A stretch of DNA of 64,000 nucleotides from the NCBI GenBank assembly GCA_049724395.1, contig JAUGWO010000025.1, positions 1 to 64,000 on the forward strand, in the 5' to 3' direction. This document shows, one piece after another, positions 1-11,302 of this stretch. The position numbers and the translations under genes were made by a program. Below the pieces are notes generated by a model. That model was not told the origin of the DNA and did not search any database. It saw only the letters and a program-made list of their open reading frames with translations. How positions within the stretch are numbered: position 1 is the first letter of the stretch; each line of letters begins with the position of its first letter. This DNA is from Spongospora subterranea f. sp. subterranea (Eukaryota; Endomyxa: Phytomyxea; Phytomyxea; Plasmodiophorida).

Positions 1-2880
1 CGACAGAATCATAGGTCGATTTAGGATTTTCGAAGTTGAAAAATAGCGCAGATTATTGTGATCTGAAAGAATCTTAATCTTATGAGGACTGCCTTCCAAA
101 AAATGTCGCCACCGCGAGATTGCCACAACCACGGCTAGTAATTCTTTATCGTGGGTCTCGTAATTGATTTCGGCAGGGGTGAATTTCCGCGAATGAAATG
201 CTATGGGACGCAACTTTACCGTCTTTCCTTGAACCTGTGATAATATCATTCCCATGGCGAAGTCGGAGGCGTCAGTTTCCACCAAACAGGGCGCGCTAAG
301 GAATGAAGTGGGCTAATATTGGTGCTTGCGTGAAGGCCCGTTTGATTGCGTCAAAAGCTTCTTGGTGCTGGAGTTGCCAGGAAAACGGTACATCCTTCTT
401 GGTCAGCTCGTACAGTGGCGCTGCGTATTGGGAGTATCGAGAGATGAAGTCGCGGTAAAAGTTAGCGAATCCTAAGAAGCATGAATCCCGTTGACGGACG
501 TGGGTGTTTGCCACGATGTAATATTGGAGGTTTTTTCTGGGTCCATTTCAATTCCTTTCGGGCTGATGATGTACCCAAGGAATTCCACACGTTGAACTCT
601 GAAATCGCATTTCTCAAGCTTGGCAAACAACTTCTTGTCACGCAACCGTTGTAAAACCTCCCTGACATGAGCTTCGTGTTCCGCTAGATCCTGTGAATAA
701 ATCAAGATATCATCCAGGTATACGACCACGAATTTTTTCAGGCAGTCCTGGAACTTCTCGTTCATAAATCTTTGAAACGAGGCTGGAGCATTCTTGAGAC
801 CAAATGACATAACTTGATATTCAAAGTGGCCGTACTTGCAGTTGAACGCCGTTTTCCATTCATCCTGTGGTCTGATTCTCACCAGGTTATACGCGCCGCG
901 CAGGTCAATCTTCGTGTAGCATTTGGCGCTCGCAAGTTGTTGTAAAATGTGGTCGATTAGAAGTAGTGGATATGGTTCTCGCTTAGTGATGTTGTTGAGT
1001 GACCTGTAATCGACACACAATCTTAGTGAACCATCCTTTTTTTTTCAAAGAGAATCGGCGCTCCGAGCGGGGACTGAGAGTTCCTGATAAAACCTCGCTC
1101 CAGATTATCTTGGATGTAAGATTGTAGCACGGGGTCTTCTTTTGCTGATAGAGAATAGCAGGGTTTGTAAGGGAGAGTTCCTGCATCTTCTTCCAGATTG
1201 ATAGCACAGTCGACACCTGGTCGATGCGGTGGTAGTGTTTCTGCATCTTGCTGGGAGAAAACGTCGTCTGCGAAATCTGAATACTGAGTCGGAAGTTTAA
1301 CACTTTCGTGACACGTCTCGGTTTCACCGAATATTATGCCAGGGGAACCAACTTCATCTAGTTGTGTTGTGGTTAACTGCATAGGCCCCTGTGGCGTTGC
1401 CTCCTGCTGATTGCGGGCGTGAGCGGTAATTGTGAGATTTTTCCAGTCGATGAAGGGGTTAACTTGTCGAAGGAACGTCATTCCTAGCACAATTGGGTAC
1501 ACTGGGCTGTCGATTATGAAAAACTTGGCGTGAAACTGGATAGAGGCTATCGAAATATGCAGAAGACAGGTTTGGTGTGTTAGTGGACGGAGATGTCTGC
1601 CATCTATCACGATAAGAGGGATTGGGGCGCTAAGATTTTATAGTGGGAATTGATTGAGGAGAGCGAATTTCCAATGGATAAATAATGACGAAGCACCACA
1701 ATCAATAAACGCGACAGTTTCAATAGTCTCCGTTCTTGGCGGCAACGAAATAGAACAAGGAGGGCATAGCATTGGGGCTATTGCATTATCGACAACAGTC
1801 GTCGATATTAGGTGGGCCGGAGGCGAATAAGTTGAATGTGGTTGTGTATTCGGGTGATTTACACGTGAAGGTAGGTTATGCGTTGCAATGGAATGGCCAG
1901 CTTCTCCACAGTATAAGGCGCGACGGCGTCGGTCCTTCTCCTCTACCGTGAGAGCAGCGCGGGGAGCACTAATGGCGTCGATCACCATCGGAACGGGTCG
2001 CTGCGGGACTCTGGAGGGACGATAAGGCCTATACGGTTGAGATAGTGGTAGCGGTGGTGGCACATAATTGTTGTGGACGGGGACTGGAACCGGTTGGTCT
2101 CGTGCGGCGTGTCTTTGTAGTAGACGTTGATCGAGTCGTAAAGCGTTGCCGATCAGTTGTTAAAGTGACGTCGGCACGGGTATCGTCAGCAGGAGGTCCT
2201 GAATCTCATTGCTCAACCCCCTTCGGAACCCGTCCTGCGCTGCGCGCTCGTCCACCCAGCGTCGGATACGAGTTGTTGCACGTATGAAGCATATGCCGCC
2301 ACCGATCTCTTACCTTGATTGATCGTCGATAGTGTGTCCGCAGCGGACTCTGCACGGTTTGGATCGTCGAATCGTTGTCTGAATAGGTAGAGGAACTGCT
2401 GGAAATTGTTGAAATAAGTCGGGTCTTGCGTCTCGAAATATGGATTAAACCACTCCCGTGCCAATCCAGTTAACAGACTGCCGACCAATAACACCCTTGA
2501 TATTTCAGTGCTATAAGTTAACGGTGGCTGCTGAATGACCAGCAGGATCTGGTTTACAAAACCCCTGACCATTGACAAGTGGCCACTGAACGGTTCGGGG
2601 AGACACGCTCGAGATTCTCGAATTGTTGGTGGCAATTGAACAATTCTTGACTCTTGAACGGTTGTTATTTGTTCTTGCTGCTGGCGAACTTGCTCCTGGA
2701 GTTGGGAGTGTTGCTGCCGCATCTCCAGTATGGTGCGCTGTAGTTGCTGTATGAAAGTCGAGTCGGTGGGTTCTGAGCTTTCCGGAAGACGAGCTTCAGA
2801 ATTAAGATTCATGGAGGGTTGGAATGAAGGCTGATGATGACGAAGGACTAGATTGGGGAACGGAGGAGACGGGGAAATTG
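1..2880 (-). mobile_element. Ty3/gypsy retrotransposon, broken, cut by left window edge
   Basis: Read on the minus strand, the parts come in the usual Ty3/gypsy order. A gag-like region lies at about 2213-2870, a retropepsin region at about 1480-1760 (a DCGAS-type active site and, further on, an ILG-like YPIVLGMTFL segment), reverse transcriptase at about 472-1100 with the catalytic YLDDIL motif near 710-730, and the start of RNase H at 1-514. Integrase and the 3' LTR would lie outside the window to the left. The element is a fossil: gag is open over most of its length, while pol is interrupted in at least three places. No clear 5' LTR was found on the right; the sequence upstream of gag is a long tandem array instead. 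Decay is moderate, so I infer an old but not ancient insertion. The family call is firm from the RT motif and domain order; the clade is not determined. Confidence 0.93.
2213..2870 (-). pseudogene. gag-like region of the Ty3/gypsy element
   Basis: The minus-strand frame begins with a Gln-rich coiled-coil stretch (LQEQVRQQQEQITT, about 2650-2720). It is followed by a retrotransposon-gag core with the conserved pattern GLAREWFNPY and FLYLFRQRFDD (about 2360-2470), which corresponds to the Retrotrans_gag family of capsid-like proteins. The frame runs without interruption into the tandem array on its 5' side, so the true start cannot be told from the frame alone; the Met at about 2812 just before the Gln-rich part is the natural candidate. 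A zinc-knuckle is not obvious. It is part of a fossil element and no function for the host is implied. Confidence 0.8.
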
Positions 2881-2883
2881 ACT

Positions 2884-5800
2884 TAGTGAGGCGAAAGGTA
2901 CGTAAACCTTGATAGAAGAGAGAGAGAGAGAGAACCAAGACAAGAGGGAAGAGACTGGGCGAGGCGAAAGGTACGTAAACCTGGGCGAGGCGAAAGGTAC
3001 GTAAACCTTGATAAGAGAGAGAGAGAGAGAGAGAACAAAGACAAGAGGGAAGAGACTGGGCGAGGCGAAAGGTACGTAAACCTTGATAGAGAGAGAGAGA
3101 GAGAGAGAGAGAACAAAGACAAGAGGGAAGAGACTGGGCGAGGCGAAAGGTACGTAAACCTTGATAGAGAGAGAGAGAGAGAGAACAAAGACAAGAGGAG
3201 AGAGAGAGGAGAGACTGGGCGAGGCGAAAGGTACGTAAACCTTGATAGAAGAGAGAGAGAGAGAGAGAGAACCAAGAGAGAGAAGAGGGAAGAGACTGGG
3301 CGAGGCGAAAGGTACGTAAACCTTGATAGAGAGAGAGAGAGAGAGAACAAAGACAAGAGGGAAGAGACTGGGCGAGGCGAAAGGTACGTAAACCTTGATA
3401 GAAGAGAGAGAGAGAGAGAGAGGCGAAAGAGACCTTGATAGAAGAGAGAGAGAGAGAGAGAGAACAAAGACAAGAGGGAAGAGACTGGGCGAGGCGAAAG
3501 GTACGTAAACCTTGATAGAAGAAGAGAGAGAGAGAGAACAAAGACAAGAGGGAAGAGACTGGGCGAGGCGAAAGGTACGTAAACCTTGATAGAAGAGAGA
3601 GAGAGAGAGAGAGAGAACGAGGCGAAAGACAAGAGGGAAGAGACTGGGCGAGGCGAAAGGTACGTAAACCTTGATAGAAGAGAGAGAGAGAGAGAACAAA
3701 GACAAGAGGGAAGAGACTGGGCGAGGCGAAAGGTACGTAAACCTTGATAGAAGAGAGAGAGAGAGAGAGAGAACAAAGACAAGAGGGAAGAGACTGGGCG
3801 AGGCGAAAGGTACGTAAACCTTGATAGAGAGAGAGAGAGAGAGAGAACAAAGACAAGAGGGAAGAGACTGGGCGAGGCGAAAGGTACGTAAACCTTGATA
3901 GAAGAGAGAGAGAGAGAGAGAGAGAACAAAGACAAGAGGGAAGAGACTGGGCGAGGCGAAAGGTACGTAAAACCTTGATAGAGAGAGAGAGAGAGAGAAC
4001 AAAGACAAGAGGGAAGAGACTGGGCGAGGCGAAAGGTACGTAAACCTTGATAGAAGAGAGAGAGAGAGAGAGAGAGAACGAAAAGACAAGAGGGAAGAGA
4101 CTGGGCGAGGCGAAAGGTACGTAAACCTTGATACGTAAACCTTGATAGAGAGAGAGAGAGAGAGAGAGAGAACAAAGACAAGAGGGAAGAGACTGGGCGA
4201 GGCGAAAGGTACGTAAACCTTGATAGAGAGAGAGAGAGAGAGAGAACAAAGACAAGAGGGAAGAGACTGGGCGAGGCGAAAGGTACGTAAACCTTGATAG
4301 AAGAGAGAGAGAGAGAGAGAACAAAGACAAGAGGGAAGAGACTGGGCGGCGAGGCGAAAGGTACGTAAACCTTGAAATACGTAAAGATAGAGAGAGAGAG
4401 AGAGAGAACAAAGACAAGAGGGAAGAGACTGGGCGAGGCGAAAGGTACGTAAACCTTGATAGAGAGAGAGAGAGAGAGAGAGAACAAAGACAAGAGGGAA
4501 GAGACTGGGCGAGGCGAAAGGTACGTAAACCTTGATAGAAGAGAGAGAGAGAGAGAGAGAACAAAGACAAGAGGGAAGAGACTGGGCGAGGCGAAAGGTA
4601 CGTAAACCTTGATAGAAGAGAGAGAGAGAGAGAGAGAGAGAGAACAAAGACAAGAGGGAAGAGACTGGGCGAGGCGAAAGGTACGTAAACCTTGATAGAA
4701 GAGAGAGAGAGAGAGAACAAAGAGAGAGGGAAGAGACTGGGCGAGGCGAAAGGTACGTAAACCTTGATAGAAGAGAGAGAGAGAGAGAAGACAAAGACAA
4801 GAGGGAAGAGACTGGGCGAGGCGAAAGGTACGTAAAACCTTGATAGAGAGAGAGAGAGAGAGAGAACAAAGACAAGAGGGAAGAGACTGGGCGAGGCGAA
4901 AGGTACGTAAACCTTGATAGAGAGAGAGAGAGAGAGAGAGAACAAAGACAAGAGGGAAGAGACTGGGCGAGGCGAAAGGTACGTAAACCTTGATAAAGAG
5001 AGAGAGAGAGAGAGAGAGAACAAAGACAAGAGGGAAGAGACTGGGCGAGGCGAAAGGTACGTAAACCTTGATAGAGAGAGAGAGAGAGAGAGAACAAAGA
5101 CAAGAGGGAAGAGACTGGGCGAGGCGAAAGGTACGTAAACCTTGATAGAGAGAGAGAGAGAGAGAGAGAACAAAGACAAGAGGGAGAGACTGGGCGAGGC
5201 GAAAGGTACGTAAACCTTGATAGAAGAGAGAGAGAGAGAGAGAACAAAGACAAGAGGGAAGAGACTGGGCGAGGCGAAAGGTACGTAAACCTTGATAGAG
5301 AGAGAGAGAGAGAGAGAGAGAACAAAGACAAGAGGGAAGAGACTGGGCGAGGCGAAAGGTACGTAAACCTTGATAGAAGAGAGAGAGAGAGAGAGAGAAC
5401 AAAGACAAGAGGGAAGAGACTGGGCGAGGCGAAAGGTACGTAAACCTTGATAGAGAGAGAGAGAGAGAGAGAGAGAACAAAGACAAGAGGGAAGAGACTG
5501 GGCGAGGCGAAAGGTACGTAAACCTTGATAGAGAGAGAGAGAGAGAGAGAACAAAGACAAGAGGGAAGAGACTGGGCGAGGCGAAAGGTACGTAAACCTT
5601 GATAGAGAGAGAGAGAGAGAGAACAAAGACAAGAGGGAAGAGACTGGGCGAGGCGAAAGGTACGTAAACCTTGATAGAAGAGAGAGAGAGAGAGAGAGAG
5701 AACAAAGACAAGAGGGAAGAGACTGGGCGAGGCGAAAGGTACGTAAACCTTGATAGAAGAGAGAGAGAGAGAGAGAGAGAACAAAGACAAGAGGGAAGAG

Positions 5801-6945
5801 ACTGGGCGAGGCGAAAGGTACGTAAACCCAAAGACAAGAGGGAAGAGACTGGGCGAGGCGAAAGGTACGTAAACCTTGATAGAAGAGAGAGAGAGAGAGA
5901 GAGAGAACAAAGACAAGAGGGAAGAGACTGGGCGAGGCGAAAGGTACGTAAACCTTGATAGAGAGAGAGAGAGAGAGAGAGAGAACAAAGACAAGAGGGA
6001 AGAGACTGGGCGAGGCGAAAGGTACGTAAACCTTGATAGAAGAGAGAGAGAGAGAGAGAACAAAGACAAGAGGGAAGAGACTGGGCGAGGCGAAAGGTAC
6101 GTAAACCTTGATAGAGAGAGAGAGAGAGAGAGAGAGAACAAAGACAAGAGAGAGACTGGGCGAGGCGAAAGGTACGTAAACCTTGATAGAGAGAGAGAGA
6201 GAGAGAGAACAAAGACAAGAGGGAAGAGACTGGGCGAGGCGAAAGGTACGTAAACCTTGATAGAAGAGAGAGAGAGAGAGAGAGAGAACAAAGACAAGAG
6301 GGAAGAGACTGGGCGAGGCGAAAGGTACGTAAACCTTGATAGAGAGAGAGAGAGAGAGAGAGAGAACCAAGACAAGAGGGAAGAGACTGGGCGAGGCGAA
6401 AGGTACGTAAACCTTGATAGAAGAGAGAGAGAGAGAGAGAGAGAACCAAACACAAGAGGGAAGAGACTGGGCGAGGCGAAAGGTACGTAAACCTTGATAG
6501 AAGAGAGAGAGAGAGAGAGAGAGAGAACCAAGACAAGAGGGAAGAGACTGGGCGAGGCGAAAGGTACGTAAACCTTGATAGAGAGAGAGAGAGAGAGAGA
6601 GAACCAAGACAAGAGGGAAGAGACTGGGCGAGCGAAAGGTACGTAAACCTTGATAGAAGAGAGAGAGAGAGAGAGAGAACCAAGACAAGAGGGAAGAGAG
6701 AGGGAAGAGACTAGAAGAGAGAGAGAGAGAGAGAACCAAGACAAGAGGGAAGAGACTGGGCGAGGCGAAAGGTACGTAAACCTTGATAGAACCAAGACAA
6801 GAGGGAAGAGAGAGGCGAAAGGTACGTAAACCTTGATAGAGAGAGAGAGAGAGACTTGATAGAAGAGAGAGAGAGAGAGAGAACCAAGACAAGAGGGAAG
6901 AGACTGGGCGAGGCGAAAGGTACGTAAACCTTGATAGAAGAGAGG
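2884..6945. repeat. Minisatellite array, about 54 units of about 75 bp, in the 5' leader of the gypsy element
   Basis: The array is made of a core read on the plus strand as GACAAGAGGGAAGAGACTGG, then GCGAGGCGAAAGGTACG and TAAACCTTGATAG, followed by an (AG)n run of variable length. Counting the TACGTAAAC segment gives about 54 units over about 4.06 kb. Units differ mainly in the length of the (AG)n run; a few are truncated or fused (near 2975, 3420, 4130, 4370, 5828, 6700 and 6840). Units near both ends carry the variant GAACCAAGAC, while the interior is nearly uniform for GAACAAAGAC, as expected when the middle of an array is homogenised. The minus strand lacks stops in all three frames over most of the array, giving spurious frames above 1,200 codons made of Ser, Leu and Phe-rich repeats; these should not be read as proteins. 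Confidence 0.97.
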
Positions 6946-7066
6946 ATCGTATTATAGTGTTAGGACAACGACGAGAGTAGGAAAGAGCCCAAGGCTGTGT
7001 GTATTAGCGACTAATAATACGATCTGATTCCCTTCTGGTAACTTGTATTCAGGGAATCAGGTCGTC
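6943..7066. other. Short junction with two hairpins between the array and the MULE remnant
   Basis: About 120 bases separate the tandem array from the MULE transposase tail. They hold an 11-base inverted repeat (GATCGTATTAT at 6946 and ATAATACGATC at about 7013) and, overlapping it, a second stem formed by CTGATTCCC and GGGAATCAG around 7024-7062. No LTR with TG...CA ends could be recognised here, although this is where the 5' LTR of the gypsy element would be expected. It may be the decayed LTR remnant or the edge of another element. Confidence 0.4.
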
Positions 7067-7070
7067 TAAT

Positions 7071-7751
7071 GTGGGTCACTTTCCCAGCTGTGTTTCCGGG
7101 TTTACACGTCGTCCGATCCCATGTCGGCATATTGCTGCGGTTTTTGCCAATCTTAATCGTCCCATGCGTGATGTCAAGAATCTGGCACCCCGATGGAGGT
7201 TGGATAGACATCCGCTGTACCGTTCTGTCATTGAATCGTTGGGATTGTCCTCAGGTGATGCCTTATCTGTTCACCCTTCACCAGAAGCCATGGATATGGA
7301 GTCAGCACATGTTTTGCATTCATCACCAATTGACTTGGATGTGCACCAACAATTGTACTGCCCTACCCACAAGACTCATCGTTTTCGAAAGCTGATGGAT
7401 TTAGCCAACGAACTTGTGAAATCAGAAGAAGATGCTGGTACACATGGGTTCAAGATGACGACTCTTGCATTAACTCAGCAAATCAATCATAACCGCAGTC
7501 TAATTCGTGCAAATGAACCGGTCTGCTCCGGGTTGCCACCAATTCGAGCCCGTCCGCGGCCTGGTCGTATCGCTTCGCAGCCAAACGAGCCGCGTTTGGT
7601 GGTTAAGCCAAAGCGCCTGCCTGTGAATTGTCGATCGTGTGTCCACTCCGGTCGCAACGGGATTGGCCATCGATCTGGAAGTTCTAGATGCCCACTCACA
7701 AGACATCAGAGGGATCAGTCGTTTGTTGTTTCGCCTGGCAACTCAAGATAG
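7071..7751 (+). pseudogene. C-terminal fragment of a MULE (Mutator/FAR1-type) transposase
   Basis: The frame opens inside a SWIM zinc finger: a Cys near the start, then RRPIPCRHIAAVFANLN (codons about 9-27), the C-x-H half of the CxC...CxH signature of MULE transposases and their FAR1/FHY3 relatives. It is followed by KNLAPRWRLDRHPLY, matching the RW segment that follows SWIM in this family. Near the C-terminus CRSC...GHRSGSSRCP resembles the zinc knuckle that ends many MULE transposases. The catalytic DDE core is missing, since the sequence to the left is the gypsy element's array. A TIR-like repeat starts about 130 bases past the stop. It is best read as a truncated transposase remnant; a domesticated FAR1-like factor is less likely because of the truncation. 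Confidence 0.75.
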
Positions 7752-7884
7752 GATCGCTTGTTTTATTACTCTAATGTATGTCTTCCAGATGCAGAAACGT
7801 GGCGACATGTCCTCCAAACCAAGCGAACAATCCATTCGAGTGGCAGGTATGCAACACCGCTAGTGGACTCTGAAGAAATAAAAT

Positions 7885-8030
7885 CAAAACGCAACAGAAA
7901 GCGTTTAACGCTCCGAGAGCGTCAAAATGATTTGTTTTTTCGTCAAAAATTGAAAATCGGTGTTTTTTTATCATTATTAAAAACATGGTTTGTTTGTTTT
8001 TTGGTGAGCCACGATCGTCGAGTGGTCAAC
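7885..8030 (+). repeat. Left arm of a long inverted repeat (MULE-type TIR)
   Basis: This 145-base stretch, from GCAACAGAAAGCGTTTAACG to about GAGTGGTCAAC, is matched in inverted orientation at 11303-11443. The match covers the TTTAACGCTC segment, the AAAAATTGAAAATCGG core, TTATCATTAT and TTTGTTTTTTGGTGAGCCA, with scattered differences (about 80-85 percent identity by eye). It lies just downstream of the MULE transposase tail. Either it bounds an element covering 7885-11443, or it is the right end of the MULE at 7071-8030 and its partner belongs to a second, inverted copy. Confidence 0.85.
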
Positions 8031-9238
8031 TGTATCAGGATGGCGCCATGAAAAACTGTGTTTTGTTTGAGATGACAAAGTCTTGTTTGTACTCACCGAA
8101 TGCAAGAACTTTAGTCATGTCCACTATTCCCCTCATGGACAATATTATAATATCGTGGCGCCTGCCTATAAATGGGTCAAAAATACTGCCAGCCATCAGG
8201 AGTTGTTATTCTTTGGTAGTTCCAAAACTGCTGCGATGATGCCCATTGTAAACTGAACGTTGCAGAATTTCGGGTAGAATTCTGCTCAGAACATCTAGGA
8301 CTGGGTCTGCAGATGATTGACGATTCCATCAATGAACGCTCAAACACACTTCAGTGTTGCTCCGGCGCCAATAGATCGCGGATGTGTATTGCGACAGACA
8401 ATTCTCTATCAGTTGATTGACCAAAAACAATATCCTTTTGGATCAATCAACACGACGAGCTTTTATTCTCGAGATCGATGCGATAGACCTGCCACGTTCT
8501 GTCATTGCAAGCCAGTCGTAAAGGCTCAGCCAAACGGCGACACACCAGTTGCTAATGCCTCAACGCGTTCGATTCTGCTTTCGCTTGTGGTGACAATGTT
8601 TTCCGGTAGTCGGAATCCACTTGACAGCAGCTTCTTTGTTGAATTGCAGAGTGATATCGTAGCAAGAAAGTGTATCGTCTAGACCCACATGGAATTTCTT
8701 TCAGATGACGGGATAGGAAGACTGAATGGCGTTCGACCATTATTTGCTCTCATAAACAGATTTAACCAAACATGGCAGGTTGATTGCCCCTCTTTCCTAA
8801 GACGTTGGCTTCGATAAGCAGCCAAAACGGTGTGCAGCTTGTGGACCTATTCAAATGCAGAACCAAATCACAACAGGATTGTTGAATTGGTGGGAGAGGA
8901 TAATCGGGTATCTGAACCCTTGTGTATGACACATATGACGAACCGTTCGTCTCTTGCTTGACTCTGAACTCATCCTTGTCCGATGGCGAACCGCGCTACT
9001 GTTGCGCCATTCCAATCCTCCAATGCGTGTCCTCAACGTGTTGGGATTGTTGCTTGTGGCGACTAGACCGACTCGATCTGCGACAACCGAACTTCGGCAT
9101 GGTTGGGGCGAACCGCTTGGTTCAGGTCAGGCCAATGTCGCCACAGCAATCGCCTCCTCGACTTTATCGGTATAAATGTTTGAATGTCGCTCCAAAGAAG
9201 TGCTCAATTTCTGAGGGCATTAGTCATTGCAGGACACC
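8031..9238. other. Interior between the inverted repeats, no gene recognised
   Basis: Short plus-strand frames occur (for example about 8240-8420 with LNVAEFRVEFCSEHLGLG, and 8317-8682), but none is long or similar to a known family, and the frames shift often. The stretch may be the decayed 5' part of the gene at 9239-9913 or an unrelated captured segment. I see no RNA gene, terminator or promoter here that I would defend. Confidence 0.3.
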
Positions 9239-9913
9239 ATGTCGAGATCGCAGGAACGGGCAATGTTCGATGACGACGACCAAGAATTACGCTTTCCGAT
9301 TTATGAATTCTCGGCTTTGGAGTCAGATTGGCTGGAAGGCAATACCTTGTTGACGCTTGCATTTCCCAATATCAATCGTGTCGACCAATTTGGTGAAAGT
9401 TCTTTGATGAATGTAGTCGTTCAGTTCATCTTCATATAGAGATTCGGCTTGCTGAGGGATTTTTAGGAATGGGACTCGAGCCCGGGTTCGAGAATTGACA
9501 CGTCCCATATCAGTATCGATTCTCAACAGTTGAGCAAAGAGGACAAGAGCCTCGATTGCCTTATCGATCCAAATCGAATTCCAATTGATTCGGAAATGTT
9601 GCCGTCAAAAGACTTTATCGAGAATCTCGTGCCCGATAACAGTTATGCCCACCAGTTTGGTGACAGTTCTCCCAAAAATTTAGCCGTTCAGTTCAAGTCC
9701 AACTTGTGTTTCGGTTTGCTAAGTTCTTCGTGGGATTTTAACCCCAGCACGAATTCAAACCGTGATGCATCCCGTATTAGTATTGATGGTCAACAGTCAA
9801 TCGAAAGCGGCACAGTTTTCGATTTCCGCATCGGAAATACGATTAATTCGAAAAACCAGCTTGTTGACGTTCGTGAAAATCTCGTGCCAGTAAGGGATTG
9901 CCGAGAATCGTGA
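9239..9913 (+). CDS. Unknown protein with two tandem repeats of about 90 residues, probably broken
   Basis: The frame begins MSRSQERAMFDDDDQE and continues, with a break near 9440, to RDCRES at 9913. Two related segments lie about 275 bases apart (about 9370-9560 and 9645-9830). They share the patterns QFG[ED]SS....VVQF, FGLL...W, HISIDSQQ or RISIDGQQ, and a following I....P.DS-type stretch. The homology is visible at DNA level across both segments, so it is a tandem duplication inside the gene. No domain family was recognised. The break and the location between MULE-like inverted repeats suggest a captured or transposon-borne gene that is decaying. Function cannot be assigned. Confidence 0.4.
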
Positions 9914-10350
9914 TCACCAATATCTGCTTAAGGCGTATTAGGGTAAATCTTCGGATCACACTCACAAAGTGGTTAAAAGTCGTAATGGCAAGTACTTGTC
10001 GGAATTGAGAGTGCTCTGTCTGCGCCTGAACTGGGACCTGGATGAGGTCAAAGACTGTCAGAGCCTCTGTGTGTTTCTGGTCAGAACTCTGGTTCCCCGT
10101 TCTGACTTGGATTTGATGATCACAAACGGTATCGTCTGCTTAGGGAAAGGAGACAAATCCAGAACAGAACGAGTTTCACAGCAGTGTCGCCATTACGGAA
10201 CACATCATGAAACCACTGTTGCTCAGAAAGTCGGGGCCGAATGTCGTTGAGGTCGGACAAAACAACATCAGTGTTCCTGATCCTAGGCTAATTACCAGGG
10301 CAACCGGCACCCTGCAAAAACTGATTCTAATTTCGAATTTTTTTTTGAAA

Positions 10351-11276
10351 CTGGTCTCTTGCAGAAAACCGCTCTGCAGTTTTAGTCCTAAGGTGATTCG
10401 TTGTTTCAAGCACATCTGTATCCCCGTCCTTCAATGTCTTGTGAAATGCTGTGGCAAAGACATGGACATGTTCCAGACACGTTGGGGAGCAACTTTTTCG
10501 CACCGTTTGTTTGGAGCGAAACGGTGCCCCGGTCCTGGATCAAACTATCACACCTGCGGTTACCTGAGGACGAAAATCGTCAGAAACCCTGATTACAGGT
10601 CGTCATTCGCCAGTTTTTAGAAACACTGCTGAACGTTTGTGCTTTCAGAGACAAGAACTCTGGTATATTGGATCTCAAAGCTCTTGTTGTTGCTATTTTA
10701 AAGTCAGAAACAACAGAAGAAAAACTCAAACTGTGCTGTAAATTCTATGAGAAATACCGATCAAGTTGCTCCATGGTTCGGAAAGCTCTCCAATCATATT
10801 ATTACCAGTCTCCGAAGCCCATTTGGGGGTGCTTTGTTTATCACTGTGGCCAAGATACAAATGAATGGATTCGAAAATGGGGCCCTCGATTCGGACATGG
10901 GGACTTCGGCAAGCGGAAATGTCAGGGCTTGGAGGCTCATCCTTGCGGGTCGATCGACCCACCATTTGATATTCCTGCAAGACTTCATCTTCCCAAAAAA
11001 CCAACCCGAGACCTCCTCCCAGCGATTTCCGAAATCCTCAAAGAGTATGATCAGTTCATGACTGCAAAAACAGCATCAATGAGATCCCCTGATCCGAATT
11101 TATCCTGTTTGGTCAGAAACTGCCTTCGCCCTATAAGCGATTGTTTACTTCGTCATTGCGCTGGAAGTGTTGAGGAATTTGTTCGGAGATGGGGAGAATT
11201 AGTAGCCTACTCTACGTTCAGTCGCAATTGCTGTCCTAAGAAAAGGCAGAAAGGAATCCGATATTTGTCCATATAA
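10351..11276 (+). CDS. Unknown protein with three copies of a Cys/Trp-Gly module (two exons inferred)
   Basis: Three copies of one module can be aligned by eye. Copy 1, about 10396-10545, has CLVKCCGKDMDMFQTRWG then FGAKRCPGPG; copy 2, about 10785-10935, has CFVYHCGQDTNEWIRKWG then FGKRKCQG; copy 3, about 11105-11240, has CLLRHCAGSVEEFVRRWG then FSRNCCPKK. The consensus is P-x2-x-C-h-x2-[HC]-C-[GA]-x-[DS]-x3-[FW]-x2-[RK]-WG-x8-F-x4-C-[PQ]. A helical spacer of about 50-60 residues precedes copies 2 and 3. Copy 1 is in a different frame from copies 2 and 3; an intron ending at the TTTCAG near 10645-10650 could join them. The final exon, 10668-11276, is open for 202 codons and ends about 30 bases before the right inverted repeat. 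I do not recognise the family. The paired Cys suggest metal binding or disulfides, which is inference. Confidence 0.55.
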
Positions 11277-11302
11277 TTCTCAATCATCCCAAGATTAGAT
11301 AA

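Noticed and set aside
4914-6490. Plus-strand frames rich in RERERE and NKDKREETGRGERYVNL
   Set aside because: They are translations of repeat units and their (AG)n runs, not genes.
2213-6892. A 1,559-codon minus-strand frame as a giant Ser/Leu-rich protein
   Set aside because: Most of it is the translation of the minisatellite with no stop in any frame; only the last part is gag-like sequence of the gypsy element.
6943-7066. 5' LTR of the first gypsy element
   Set aside because: No TG...CA ends, no tRNA primer site and no second copy in the window could be recognised; only two hairpins are visible.
7885-8030. LTR of a retroelement
   Set aside because: The partner copy is inverted rather than direct, so terminal inverted repeats fit better.
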